Source: Pseudomonas sp. MWU15-20650
Lineage (GTDB): Bacteria > Pseudomonadota > Gammaproteobacteria > Pseudomonadales > Pseudomonadaceae
Assembly: GCF_023242475.1 (NCBI RefSeq)
Contig: NZ_JALJFG010000006.1
Location: 62,001-126,000 of the forward strand
Direction: 5' to 3'
Length of the DNA stretch: 64,000 nt
Part shown: positions 20,228 through 28,935 of the stretch, piece by piece
Numbering within the stretch: the stretch's first letter is position 1
Layout: each line of letters begins with the position of its first letter
Translations under genes and position numbers: made by a program
The notes under the pieces: model-generated
Seen by the model: the letters and a program-made list of their open reading frames with translations, nothing else
The model's database searches: none
Told to the model about the DNA's origin: nothing

Positions 20228-20289
20228 CCGACGACGGGCCTGTATCTTGCTGTGAAAAAAGATCATCCACCGCAACAAGGAGATCGAAT

Positions 20290-21060
20290 ATGGGCAGCAA
20301 CGTCGAGACAGGCACCGTGCGCTCGGTTGAGCGCGCGCTGGCAATCGTCGAACTGTTGGGCGAGCACCAAGCCCTGGGGTTGGAAGAGTTGCATTACCTC
20401 ACACGCCTGCCCAAGGCCACGGTGTCGCGCATGTTGTTGACCTTGCAGGAGCAGGGTTGGGTCTATCGCGGGCTGAGCGATCGCCGTTATCGCCTGCGTG
20501 CCCAGCGCTTGTTCGGTGACAGCCAGCAACGGTTCAAGCGCCAGGTGGTGGAAAGCGCGGCGCCCTGGCTGCTGGAGCTCAGCGAGCGCACTGGGCTGGT
20601 CGTGGATTTATCCTGTTTTGATGGCGAGCGCCTGGAAGTCATGGAAAGCGCGATTCCCAGCGTGTTGCGCAAGCTGTACCCCAACAATTGCCAGATCGTC
20701 GGCCAGCACGCCAGCCTGTTCCACTCGGCGATGGGCAAGGCATGCCTGACGCAATTGCCTTCTGATGAAGTGCAACGCTTGGCGGGCCGTGATCAGGTGG
20801 CGGCGGATGAGCAATACCATGCCTGCGCGCAAACCCAGCACCAAGGCTACGGCCAGCGCACTGAAGGTTATTGGGAATACCCGGTACGCCTGCCGTTCCT
20901 GATTCGCGCGGTGGCGTTGCCGGTACGGGCCAATGGCCGTTTGGTGGGGAGCGTGGCGCTGCATTGGCCGATGCATCAGGCGCCGGTGGAGCGGGTGTTG
21001 AACCTGCATATGGCCAGCCTGGAAGAAACGATCTGCGAAGTTCAGCGGGCATTGGCTTAG
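20290..21060 (+). CDS. IclR-family transcriptional regulator
   Basis: This 256-residue regulator has an N-terminal winged helix (SVERALAIVELLGEHQALGLEELHYLTRLPKATVSRML) and a C-terminal IclR effector domain ending in SLEETICEVQRAL. The ATG at 20290 has a clear AAGGAG site; the frame is open upstream but without one. It closes the amidohydrolase-transporter-amidase group 62 bp downstream and is on the same strand. It is therefore the likely pathway regulator, with the pathway substrate or product as effector (inference). Confidence 0.88.
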   Translation: MGSNVETGTVRSVERALAIVELLGEHQALGLEELHYLTRLPKATVSRMLLTLQEQGWVYRGLSDRRYRLRAQRLFGDSQQRFKRQVVESAAPWLLELSERTGLVVDLSCFDGERLEVMESAIPSVLRKLYPNNCQIVGQHASLFHSAMGKACLTQLPSDEVQRLAGRDQVAADEQYHACAQTQHQGYGQRTEGYWEYPVRLPFLIRAVALPVRANGRLVGSVALHWPMHQAPVERVLNLHMASLEETICEVQRALA

Positions 21061-21071
21061 ACAATCGCCGC

Positions 21072-21090
21072 AGGACCCCTCCCACATTGA
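21072..21090. repeat. Half REP element
   Basis: The sequence CAGGACCCCTCCCACATTG matches one arm of the REP palindromes elsewhere in the window. No partner arm follows, so it is a decayed or single half. Confidence 0.5.
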
Positions 21091-21151
21091 TTTGCGCCGT
21101 TCGTGAGATTGCGCTTAAGGTTCATTCAGGTTTTTTGCCCCATGAGTCTTT

Positions 21152-21733
21152 ATGTTCAATGTCAAACCTCTGGTCTTCGCTCTGCTGACCTGTACGGCTG
21201 TGCCTGCCCACGCCGACTGGTACCTGGATAACGAATCTTCACGCCTGTCGTTCGTCACCACCAAGAACACCGAGATTGCCGAGGTGCACCGCTTCCTCGT
21301 GCTGCACGGTAAAGTCGACAACCAGGGCGCAGCACAGCTGGAAGTGGAGATGGAGTCGATCAACAGCGGTGTTCCGCTGCGCGACGAGCGCATGCGCAAT
21401 GAACTGTTCGAGATCAAGACCTTTCCCGAGGCGCTGATCAGCGCGCAGATCAACTTGCAACCGATCAATGACCTGGCCTCGGGTGCGCAACTGGAGCTGC
21501 GCCTGCCACTGAGCGTCACGCTGCACGGCAAGACCCAGACCTACAGTGCCGAACTGCTGGCTACCCGCCTGGATGATCGGCGTTTCCAGGTGGTGACCCT
21601 GGAGCCGGTGGTATTGCATGCCGAGGATTTCGACCTGATGCCCGGTGTGGCGGCCCTGCGCAAGGCGGCTGGGCTTACGTCGATCAGTTTGTCGGTGCCG
21701 GTGGGTGCGGTACTGATCTTCACGGCGCGCTGA
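21152..21733 (+). CDS. Periplasmic YceI-family lipocalin-like protein
   Basis: This 193-residue protein has a signal peptide (MFNVKPLVFALLTCTAVPAHA) and a YceI domain: the strand order begins WYLDNESSRLSFVTTKNTEIAEVHRF, and LSVTLHGKTQTYSAEL is typical of the fold. YceI proteins are beta-barrels that bind isoprenoid or lipid-like ligands. The stop lies 1 bp before the start of the phospholipase-D-like gene, so the two form an operon. A ligand cannot be deduced. Confidence 0.82.
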   Translation: MFNVKPLVFALLTCTAVPAHADWYLDNESSRLSFVTTKNTEIAEVHRFLVLHGKVDNQGAAQLEVEMESINSGVPLRDERMRNELFEIKTFPEALISAQINLQPINDLASGAQLELRLPLSVTLHGKTQTYSAELLATRLDDRRFQVVTLEPVVLHAEDFDLMPGVAALRKAAGLTSISLSVPVGAVLIFTAR

Positions 21734-21734
21734 C

Positions 21735-22892
21735 ATGAGCGGCGCGGTGTTCCCGTGGCGCAGTGCCAACCGCTTCGAGTTACTCATCGACGGGCCGAGT
21801 TTTTTCCCGCAGATGCTGGTGGGCATTGCCCGAGCCGAGCGCCAGGTGGATCTGGAGCTGTACCTGGTCGAAGCCGGGGCGTGTGCCGACGCCATGGTGC
21901 AGGCGCTGGTCCTGGCCGCCGAACGTGGGGTGCAGGTGCGTTGCTTGTTCGATGATTACGGCAGCCTGGCGTTTACCCTCGGGCTGCGTCAGCGCCTGAC
22001 CGACGCTGGCGTGGAGCTGCGTTTCTACAACCGCCTGAACTGGCGACGCTGGATGCGCAACCTGTACCGCGACCACCGCAAACTGCTGCTGATTGACCAG
22101 CGCATTGCCGTGGTGGGCGGCACGGGCGTCACCGACGAGTTCTGGACGCCGGGGCAAGACACGGCCCAATGGCATGAAGTGATGGTGCACATCAGCGGGC
22201 CGTTGGTGCTGGATTGGCAAGCCTTGTTCGATCGGCAATGGCACGCCAACGTTGCACGCCGGGCGTGGAAGCTCGCTACCCATTTCGGCCTGCCCCGTTT
22301 GCCCAAGGTACCTGCCACGGGCCCGGGGCTTGGCCGTGTCGCCTATGCCGACGCTCGTCAGCACCGCGACATACTGCAATCACTGATTCGCGCACTGAAC
22401 AGCAGCAAGACGCGCATCTGGCTGGCTACGCCGTATTTCCTGCCGACCTGGGGCGTGCGCCGTGCCTTGCGCCGTGCGGCTGGGCGCGGCGTGGATGTGC
22501 GGTTATTGCTGACGGGCCCACGCACCGATCACCCATCAGTGCGTTACGCCGGGCATCGTTATTACCCCCGCCTGCTGCGCTCGGGTGTGCAGATTTTTGA
22601 ATACCAACCGTGCTTTCTGCACCTGAAAATGGTGCTGGTGGATGACTGGGTCAGCATCGGCTCGTGCAATTTCGATCACTGGAATCTGCGCTTCAACCTG
22701 GAAGCCAACCTGGAAGCGTTGGACCCGGAACTGACGTTGGCCGTGGCGGGTAGTTTTGAGCGCGACTTTGCCCAGAGCCAGGCGGTGAGCCTGGAGGCAT
22801 GGAAGGCGCGGCCGTTGTGGCGGCGGGTGAAGCAGCGGGTGTGGGGGTGGGTTGACCGGTTGGTGGTGAACCTGCTCGATCGACGCGGCTAG
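21735..22892 (+). CDS. clsB: Cardiolipin synthase-like phospholipase D protein (ClsB type)
   Basis: This 385-residue PLD-superfamily enzyme has two HKD catalytic motifs: RDHRKLLLIDQRIAVVGG (near residue 113) and FLHLKMVLVDDWVSIGSCNFD (near residue 295). No N-terminal membrane helices are present, as in ClsB rather than ClsA. The C-terminus is basic and tryptophan-rich (WRRVKQRVWGWVDRLV), probably peripheral membrane contact. The expected reaction is transphosphatidylation forming cardiolipin. It starts 1 bp after the YceI gene. The ClsB subtype is inferred from length and domain layout. Confidence 0.8.
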   Translation: MSGAVFPWRSANRFELLIDGPSFFPQMLVGIARAERQVDLELYLVEAGACADAMVQALVLAAERGVQVRCLFDDYGSLAFTLGLRQRLTDAGVELRFYNRLNWRRWMRNLYRDHRKLLLIDQRIAVVGGTGVTDEFWTPGQDTAQWHEVMVHISGPLVLDWQALFDRQWHANVARRAWKLATHFGLPRLPKVPATGPGLGRVAYADARQHRDILQSLIRALNSSKTRIWLATPYFLPTWGVRRALRRAAGRGVDVRLLLTGPRTDHPSVRYAGHRYYPRLLRSGVQIFEYQPCFLHLKMVLVDDWVSIGSCNFDHWNLRFNLEANLEALDPELTLAVAGSFERDFAQSQAVSLEAWKARPLWRRVKQRVWGWVDRLVVNLLDRRG

Positions 22893-22908
22893 CCGGAACA
22901 ATGAGGGC

Positions 22909-22944
22909 AAATGTGGGAGGGGCAAGCCCCCTCCCACATTTTTT
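22909..22944. repeat. REP hairpin, probably also a terminator
   Basis: An almost perfect palindrome (AAATGTGGGAGGGG facing CCCCCTCCCACATTT) is followed by T-rich sequence. It lies between the convergent ends of the clsB-like gene and bglX and can fold on either transcript. Confidence 0.8.
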
Positions 22945-22958
22945 ACTGCATTTGAGGT

Positions 22959-25250
22959 TTAGAGCAGTTCAAAGCTTTGCTGCTGCACATCCTGGGAGTC
23001 CAGCCCGATCTGCACATTGAACTGGCCCGGTTCTGCCGCGAACTTGAGCTGGGTGTTGTAGAACTTCAGGTCTTGCTCGGTGATGGTGAAGTGCAGCGTG
23101 CGCTCTTCACCCGCCTTGAGCATGACCTTCTGGAAGTTCTTCAGCTCCTTGATCGGGCGGATCATCGAGCCGGCCACGTCCTGGATATACAACTGCACCA
23201 CGGTTTCGCCGTCGACCTTGCCGGTGTTCTTGACCGTGACACTGGCGTCGAGCTTGCCGGTCTTGTTCAGGGTGGTGGACGACAGCGCCATGTCCGACAG
23301 GCGGAACGTGGTGTAGCTCAGGCCATAGCCAAACGGGAACAGAGGCCCGGTGACGTCATCGAAGTATTGCGAGGTGTAGTTGCCCGGCTTGCCAGGCGTG
23401 AACGGCCGGCCGATGGTCAGGTGGTTGTAGTAAGTCGGAATCTGCCCCACCGAACGCGGGAAGGTGATCGGCAGCTTGCCCGACGGGTTGTAGTCACCGA
23501 ACAGCACGTCGGCGATGGCGTTGCCGCCTTCGGTGCCGGCGAACCAGGTTTCCAGGATGGCGTCGGCGTCTTTGTTCTCATCCACAATCGACAGTGGGCG
23601 GCCGTTCATCAGCACCAGTACCAGCGGCTTGCCGGTGGCCTTGAGGGCCTTGATCAGGTCGCGCTGGCTTTGCGGGATATTCAGGTCGGTGCGGCTCGAC
23701 GATTCGTGCGACATGCCACGGGACTCGCCCACGGCAGCCACGACGACATCGGCGTCCTTGGCGGCTTTCACTGCTTCGTCGATCAACACTTGCGGCGAGC
23801 GGGTGTCATCCACCACTTCCGGCGCATCGAAGTTGAGGAAGTTGAGGTAGTCGACGACGGCCTTGTCGTGGGTGATGTTGGCGCCACGGGCGTAGATCAC
23901 TTTGCCTTTTTCGCCGATCACGGCGTTCATGCCGTCGAGCAGGGTGACTGATTGTGCCGGCCTGCCGGCGGCTGCCCAGCTGCCCATCATGTCGATCGGC
24001 GCCTTGGCCAAGGGGCCGACGAGGGCGATGGTCGCGGATTTTTTCAGCGGCAGGGTGTCGTTCTGGTTTTTCAGCAGCACCAGGCTGCGGCGTGCGATGT
24101 CGCGGGCGTCACTGCGGTGCAGGCGGCTATCGGCATAGGTGTCGGCCGGGTCATCCTCAGCCTTGCCGATGCGCAGGTACGGGTCCTTGAACAGGCCCAT
24201 GTCGTACTTGGCGCCGAGTACTTCGCGCACGGCGTTATCGATGTCGCTCTGCTCGATCTCGCCGGACTTGAGCAGCCCAGGCAACTCCTTGCCATACAGC
24301 GAGTCGTTCATGCTCATGTCGATGCCGGCCTTGATCGCCAGCTTGGCGGCTTCGCGCCCGTCCCTGGCCACGCCGTGCTTGATCAATTCGAAGATCGCAC
24401 CGTGGTCGCTGACGGCCAGGCCCTTGAAGCCCCAGTCTTTGCGCAGCAGGTCATTCATCAGCCAGGTGTTGGCCGTGGCGGGCACGCCGTTGATCGAGTT
24501 GAGCGCCACCATCACGCCACCGGAACCGGCCTTGATTGCCGCGTGGTAGGGCGGCAGGTAGTCCTGGTACATCTTGACCGGGCTCATGTCGACCACGTTG
24601 TAGTCGCGACCGCCTTCCACCGCGCCGTACAGGGCGAAGTGCTTGACGCTGGCCATGAGGCTGTCGGCGTTGGCGGGGCTGGTGCCCTGGAACGCCTTGA
24701 CCATCACTTCGGCAATGCGCGACACCAGGTAGGTGTCCTCGCCAAAACCTTCGGAAGTCCGGCCCCAGCGCGGGTCGCGGGAGATGTCGACCATTGGTGC
24801 AAAGGTGATGTCGAGGCTGTCGGCGGCGGCCTCCTGGGCGGCGATGCGCCCGGAGCGGCCGATGGCGTCCATGTCCCAGCTGGAGGCCAGGGCCAGGCTG
24901 ATCGGGAAGATCGTACGGTGCCCGTGGATCACGTCATAGGCGAAGAACATCGGGATCTTCAACCGGCTGCGCATGGCCGCGTCCTGCATCGGACGGTTTT
25001 CCGGGCGGGTGATGGAGTTGAACGTGCCACCGATGCGGCCGGCGGCGATTTCCTTGCGGATCAGCTCGCGGGGCATTTCCGGGCCGATGCTGATCAGGCG
25101 CAGTTGGCCGATCTTTTCATCGAGGGTCATCTGCTTGAGCAGGTCGCTGACAAAGGCGTCCTTGTCTTTAAGCGCAGCAGGCTTTGTTTCTGCCCATACG
25201 GGGTGACTGGCCAGAGTGGCAACAAGGCCGAGCAAACACAGCTTTTTCAT
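22959..25250 (-). CDS. bglX: Periplasmic beta-glucosidase BglX (GH3)
   Basis: This 763-residue glycoside hydrolase family 3 enzyme has a signal peptide (MKKLCLLGLVATLASHPVWA). The order is the TIM-barrel domain with substrate loop KHFALYGAVEGGRDYN, the nucleophile Asp in LAVSDHGAIFEL (about residue 283), the alpha/beta sandwich domain (SLVLLKNQNDTLPL; GESRGMSHESSSRTDL), and a C-terminal fibronectin-III-like domain (VTVKNTGKVDGETVVQLYIQD). The ATG at 25248-25250 gives the better leader than the one 21 bp upstream. It splits beta-glucosides and oligosaccharides in the periplasm. It is monocistronic and divergent from the lemA operon. Confidence 0.94.
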   Translation of the reverse strand: MKKLCLLGLVATLASHPVWAETKPAALKDKDAFVSDLLKQMTLDEKIGQLRLISIGPEMPRELIRKEIAAGRIGGTFNSITRPENRPMQDAAMRSRLKIPMFFAYDVIHGHRTIFPISLALASSWDMDAIGRSGRIAAQEAAADSLDITFAPMVDISRDPRWGRTSEGFGEDTYLVSRIAEVMVKAFQGTSPANADSLMASVKHFALYGAVEGGRDYNVVDMSPVKMYQDYLPPYHAAIKAGSGGVMVALNSINGVPATANTWLMNDLLRKDWGFKGLAVSDHGAIFELIKHGVARDGREAAKLAIKAGIDMSMNDSLYGKELPGLLKSGEIEQSDIDNAVREVLGAKYDMGLFKDPYLRIGKAEDDPADTYADSRLHRSDARDIARRSLVLLKNQNDTLPLKKSATIALVGPLAKAPIDMMGSWAAAGRPAQSVTLLDGMNAVIGEKGKVIYARGANITHDKAVVDYLNFLNFDAPEVVDDTRSPQVLIDEAVKAAKDADVVVAAVGESRGMSHESSSRTDLNIPQSQRDLIKALKATGKPLVLVLMNGRPLSIVDENKDADAILETWFAGTEGGNAIADVLFGDYNPSGKLPITFPRSVGQIPTYYNHLTIGRPFTPGKPGNYTSQYFDDVTGPLFPFGYGLSYTTFRLSDMALSSTTLNKTGKLDASVTVKNTGKVDGETVVQLYIQDVAGSMIRPIKELKNFQKVMLKAGEERTLHFTITEQDLKFYNTQLKFAAEPGQFNVQIGLDSQDVQQQSFELL

Positions 25251-25502
25251 GAATATCCTTTTTCGGCTCATTGCACAGCGAAAATGCGCTGTTCTGCCAA
25301 AATGTGGGGAACGTATGTTGTTGTTCGAGTGTTATTCGTAGAAATACCGCACACTTCTGCGTTGTTTATGAACTATCAGTAAGCACGCGCATCTTTTTAG
25401 CTGATTGGCTCGATGCAATCCAGTGGTGGCGGATTATGCCCCAAGCGCGCGGTTTATAGGGTTAGTCGTCACATTCCATCAAGTTTGGGCAGGAGAAACA
25501 CC

Positions 25503-26114
25503 ATGCAAGCAGCACAACACTACCGCTGGGGCTTCAAGGCCGCGGCTTTGCTACTGATCAGCACAGTGCTGAGCGGTTGCGGCATCAACAACATTCCGAC
25601 CCTGGATGAACAGGCCAAGGCGGCCTGGGGCCAGGTGCAGAACCAATACCAACGCCGTGCCGACCTGATCCCTAACCTGGTGGAAGTGGTCAAGGGCTAC
25701 GCCACCCATGAGCAAGACACCCTCACCGCGGTGATTGAGGCGCGGGCCAAGGCCACGTCGATCCAGGTGGATGCCAGCACCCTCGACAACCCCGAGAAAC
25801 TCAAGCAGTTCCAGCAAGCCCAGGACGGCTTGAGCGGCGCACTCAGCCGCTTGATGGTGGTGTCCGAGCGCTACCCGGACCTGAAGGCCAACCAGAACTT
25901 CCTGGCGCTGCAATCCCAGCTTGAAGGCACCGAGAACCGTATCGCGGTGTCCCGTCGTGACTTTATCCAGGCGGTACAGGCGTATAACACCGAGATTCGT
26001 ACTTTTCCGGGCCGCCTGTGGCACAGCGTGATGTACAGCGACTTGCCGATCCGCGCTACGTTTGAAGCCACCAGTGCCGACGCCGATAAAGCGCCGCAAG
26101 TGAAGTTCAAGTAA
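25503..26114 (+). CDS. lemA: LemA-family lipoprotein
   Basis: This 203-residue LemA protein starts at an ATG 8 bases after GGCAGGAGAA. The N-terminus is a lipoprotein signal (LLLISTVLSGC, lipobox Cys near residue 24), so it is membrane-anchored by lipid. The family core is clear: WGQVQNQYQRRADLIPNLVEVVKGYATHE, then long helices with NFLALQSQLEGTENRIAVSRRDF and YNTEIRTFPGRLW. LemA is regularly paired with TPM-domain proteins, as here. Its molecular role is not known. Confidence 0.93.
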   Translation: MQAAQHYRWGFKAAALLLISTVLSGCGINNIPTLDEQAKAAWGQVQNQYQRRADLIPNLVEVVKGYATHEQDTLTAVIEARAKATSIQVDASTLDNPEKLKQFQQAQDGLSGALSRLMVVSERYPDLKANQNFLALQSQLEGTENRIAVSRRDFIQAVQAYNTEIRTFPGRLWHSVMYSDLPIRATFEATSADADKAPQVKFK

Positions 26115-26132
26115 TGCAGCATTGAGGTGTCG

Positions 26133-26861
26133 ATGCGTTTATTACGGATAGGCCTGGCGCTGTGGCTGTTGGCATGCGTCGGCGTGGCCCAGGCGGCGCT
26201 CACCTTCCCGGCGTTGAGCGGGCGGGTGGTGGACAGTGCCCAGATGATCGACCCGGCGGTGCGCGCGCAGATCACCCAGCAGTTGCAGGCGCTGGAGCAA
26301 ACCTCGGGTGACCAGATCGTGGTCGTCACCGTACCCGACCTGCAAGGCGTGCCCATTGAGGACTACGGTTATCAATTGGGTCGCCAGTGGGGCATCGGCC
26401 AGAAGGGCAAGGACAACGGCGCGCTGTTGATCGTCGCCCGTGATGAGCACAAATTGCGTATCGAAGTCGGCTATGGCCTGGAAGGTGTGCTGACGGATGC
26501 GCAATCCTGGGTGATCATCAACCAGGTGATTGCGCCCAAGTTCAAGGCGGGTAACTTCAGCCAGGGCATCAGCGACGGTGTGGCGGCGATGATCCAGGTC
26601 GTCGGCGGTGAGCCGCTGGCGGTGCCGGCCCATGTGGCGGATGCGAACTTCGCCAAGGATAATCCAGGGTTTTCCATTGGCCTGTTTATCCTGCTGATCG
26701 GCGTGTTGTGGCTGTGTAATCGCTTGGGCCTGCCCGTTGGCGCGATCCTGCTGGCCATTCTCAGCAGCAGCGGCCGTGGCGGCGGTGGGGGAGGCGGTGG
26801 CGGCGGCTTCAGGGGCGGCGGCGGTGGCTTCGGTGGTGGTGGGGCGTCGGGTGGCTGGTAA
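26133..26861 (+). CDS. TPM-domain membrane protein (YgcG type) with glycine-rich tail
   Basis: This 242-residue protein has a signal peptide (LLRIGLALWLLACVGVAQA), a periplasmic TPM domain (SGRVVDSAQMIDP; GDQIVVVTVPDLQG; LRIEVGYGLEGVLTDA), one transmembrane helix (near residues 180-210) and a low-complexity tail of glycine runs. The ATG at 26133 follows TTGAGG; a GTG two codons upstream is a weaker choice. It lies 18 bp after lemA. TPM domains are described as phosphatase-like or as photosystem II repair factors in plants; the bacterial role is open. Confidence 0.88.
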   Translation: MRLLRIGLALWLLACVGVAQAALTFPALSGRVVDSAQMIDPAVRAQITQQLQALEQTSGDQIVVVTVPDLQGVPIEDYGYQLGRQWGIGQKGKDNGALLIVARDEHKLRIEVGYGLEGVLTDAQSWVIINQVIAPKFKAGNFSQGISDGVAAMIQVVGGEPLAVPAHVADANFAKDNPGFSIGLFILLIGVLWLCNRLGLPVGAILLAILSSSGRGGGGGGGGGGFRGGGGGFGGGGASGGW

Positions 26862-26892
26862 TGACAATAACGAGAAAAGAGCATCTACAACC

Positions 26893-27510
26893 ATGGCATT
26901 ACTGACTGAACACGAGCAGCGCCAAGTGGCCGAAGCCATCGCCCGCGTCGAAAAAACGACCGACGCGGAGTTGGTGACCGTACTCGCGGCGCGGGCTGAC
27001 GACTACGCCTACATCCCCTTGCTGTGGGCCAGCCTGATCGCGTTGGTGGTGCCGGGCGTGGTGCATTACTTGTCGGGCTACCTGACCATGTACACCTTGC
27101 TGCTGGCGCAATGGGCGACGTTTATCGTGTTGTGCCTGGTGTTTCGCTTGCCTAAGGTCACCACGCGCTTGATCCCCCGTTCGGTGCGCCATTGGCGCGC
27201 GTCGAACCTGGCACGCCGGCAGTTCCTGGAGCAGAACCTGCATCACACGCTGGGCAGTACCGGGGTGCTGATTTTTGTCAGCGAGGCGGAGCGTTATGTG
27301 GAGATCCTGGTGGACGACGGGATCTCCAAGCGCCTGGATGACAGCCGTTGGGATGCTATCGTCCAGGCGTTTACCCAGCAGGTGAAGCAGGGGCAGACGT
27401 TGGCCGGGTTTATCGCCTGCGTTGAAGCCTGTGGTGAGTTGCTCAAGGTGCATGTGCCGTTGACGCAGACGCGTAATGAGTTGCCCAATCGCCTAGTCGT
27501 ACTCGAGTAA
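26893..27510 (+). CDS. Second TPM-domain membrane protein
   Basis: This 205-residue protein lacks a signal peptide. An N-terminal TPM half (HEQRQVAEAIARVEKTTDAELVTVLAARADDY) is interrupted by two hydrophobic helices (about residues 44-90), then the TPM domain resumes (LGSTGVLIFVSEAERYVEILVDDGI). It ends the lemA operon, 31 bp after the first TPM gene. The pair may form a membrane complex with LemA (inference from co-occurrence). Confidence 0.85.
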   Translation: MALLTEHEQRQVAEAIARVEKTTDAELVTVLAARADDYAYIPLLWASLIALVVPGVVHYLSGYLTMYTLLLAQWATFIVLCLVFRLPKVTTRLIPRSVRHWRASNLARRQFLEQNLHHTLGSTGVLIFVSEAERYVEILVDDGISKRLDDSRWDAIVQAFTQQVKQGQTLAGFIACVEACGELLKVHVPLTQTRNELPNRLVVLE

Positions 27511-27528
27511 CCCAGTCAACACAGTGCT

Positions 27529-27624
27529 AAATGTGGGAGGGGGCTTGCTCCCGATGGCGGTGTATCAGTCAGCTTATCTATAGCTGACCCACTGCAATCG
27601 GGAGCACGCCCCCTCCCACATTTT
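27529..27624. repeat. REPIN (two inverted REP palindromes)
   Basis: This has the same organisation as at 11861: AATGTGGGAGGGGGCTTGCT, a spacer of about 45 bp with GCGGTGTATCAGTCAG, then the complementary arm. One base differs between the arms (GAGCACGCC instead of GAGCAAGCC). Confidence 0.9.
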
Positions 27625-27717
27625 GATCAGCGGTGACCATTGGTCAAATAACTCCGTGCCCTGGCAGGTCATCCCCCCTAAAATGCCCGGCATTCCCAGC
27701 CCGAGGCGTTTTTGTTC

Positions 27718-28935
27718 ATGTCCGTCACCGCTCAACCTGCCAGCCCTGCGCCGGATCACCATGCCCAGTTCATCGAACTGCTGGGCGCAAGCCTCGCGCA
27801 GAACGCCTTCATCAAATTGGTGCTGGCCAAATACGTGGGTGAGGAAGCCGAACTGCAACGGCTGATCATCAAGCAGGTAGAGGTTAAGGGGCAGGCGTGC
27901 CTGTCCTTCGTCTACCGTTACAAGACCCGTGACATCACCAAGAACCTCCCCGTGGCCGAAGGCGTGGCGGCGATTGCCGAGTTGTTGCCGGCGTCGTTCA
28001 AGAACGCGCACTTGCTGGCGTTGACCGACGAGGCCCAGCTGGAATACAGCAAGAAGAACAAAAGCTCGCTGTTCAAAAGCAAGCCGCAGCAACTGCGTGA
28101 GGCGCCGTCGGCCGAGCACAACCGCGAGAAAAATCGCTTCCTTGACCTGAGCCGACCGTTTCTCGCCGACCTGGGTGTCACCGATGCCAGACAGGCGCTG
28201 ATCCCGTCGATGTCGCGCAAGTGGAAACAGATCAACAAGTTCATCGAAGTGTTCAGCCATGCGCTGATCTCGTCGCCGTTGAAGTTGGACCAGCCGGTGC
28301 GTGTCGCCGACTTCGGCTCCGGCAAGGGCTACCTGACCTTTGCCATCCACGACTACCTGCGCAATACCCTCAAGGCCGAGGGCGAAGTGACCGGCGTTGA
28401 ACTGCGCGAAGACATGGTCACCCTGTGCAACGCTGCTGCCGCCCGACTGGAACACCCGGGGCTGGTGTTCAAGTGCGGTGATGTGCGCAGCGTGGCACCC
28501 AGCGAGCTGGACGTGATGATCGCCCTGCATGCCTGCGACGTTGCCACCGATTACGCGATCCATACCGGCATTCGCTCCGGTGCGTCGATCATCATGTGCT
28601 CACCGTGCTGCCACAAACAGATTCGCCTGCAAATCCAGAGCCCGGTGCTGTTGAAGCCGATGCTGCAATACGGCCTGCACCTGGGCCAGCAGGCGGAGAT
28701 GGTCACCGACAGCTTGCGTGCGTTGTTCCTTGAAGCCTGTGGCTATGAGACCAAAGTGTTCGAGTTCATCTCCTTGGAACACACCAACAAGAACAAGATG
28801 ATCCTGGCGGTCAAGCGCACCGAGCCTTTGGACAACGCGCAACTGCTGGAGAAAATCCAGGCATTGAAGGCGTTCTACCACATCACCGAGCACTGCCTGG
28901 AAACCCTGTTGCGCGCGGATGGCTATCTTGCCTAA
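27718..28935 (+). CDS. SAM-dependent methyltransferase (METTL25-like domain)
   Basis: This 405-residue cytoplasmic protein has a class I methyltransferase domain in its second half: the SAM-binding loop is VADFGSGKGYLTFAIHDYL (near residue 202), followed by VTGVELREDMV, IALHACDVATDYAI and a cysteine pair in MCSPCCHKQ. This DxGSGKG / SPCCHK combination is typical of the PF13679-type methyltransferase domain. The N-terminal 150 residues are of unknown function. The ATG at 27718 is preferred to a TTG two codons upstream. The stop overlaps the convergent EamA gene by 4 bp. The substrate, RNA or protein, is not known. Confidence 0.78.
   Translation: MSVTAQPASPAPDHHAQFIELLGASLAQNAFIKLVLAKYVGEEAELQRLIIKQVEVKGQACLSFVYRYKTRDITKNLPVAEGVAAIAELLPASFKNAHLLALTDEAQLEYSKKNKSSLFKSKPQQLREAPSAEHNREKNRFLDLSRPFLADLGVTDARQALIPSMSRKWKQINKFIEVFSHALISSPLKLDQPVRVADFGSGKGYLTFAIHDYLRNTLKAEGEVTGVELREDMVTLCNAAAARLEHPGLVFKCGDVRSVAPSELDVMIALHACDVATDYAIHTGIRSGASIIMCSPCCHKQIRLQIQSPVLLKPMLQYGLHLGQQAEMVTDSLRALFLEACGYETKVFEFISLEHTNKNKMILAVKRTEPLDNAQLLEKIQALKAFYHITEHCLETLLRADGYLA

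Noticed and set aside
23952..25382. A 476-codon plus-strand frame opposite bglX
   Set aside because: Antisense of a well-conserved GH3 enzyme; no ribosome site and no recognisable motif.
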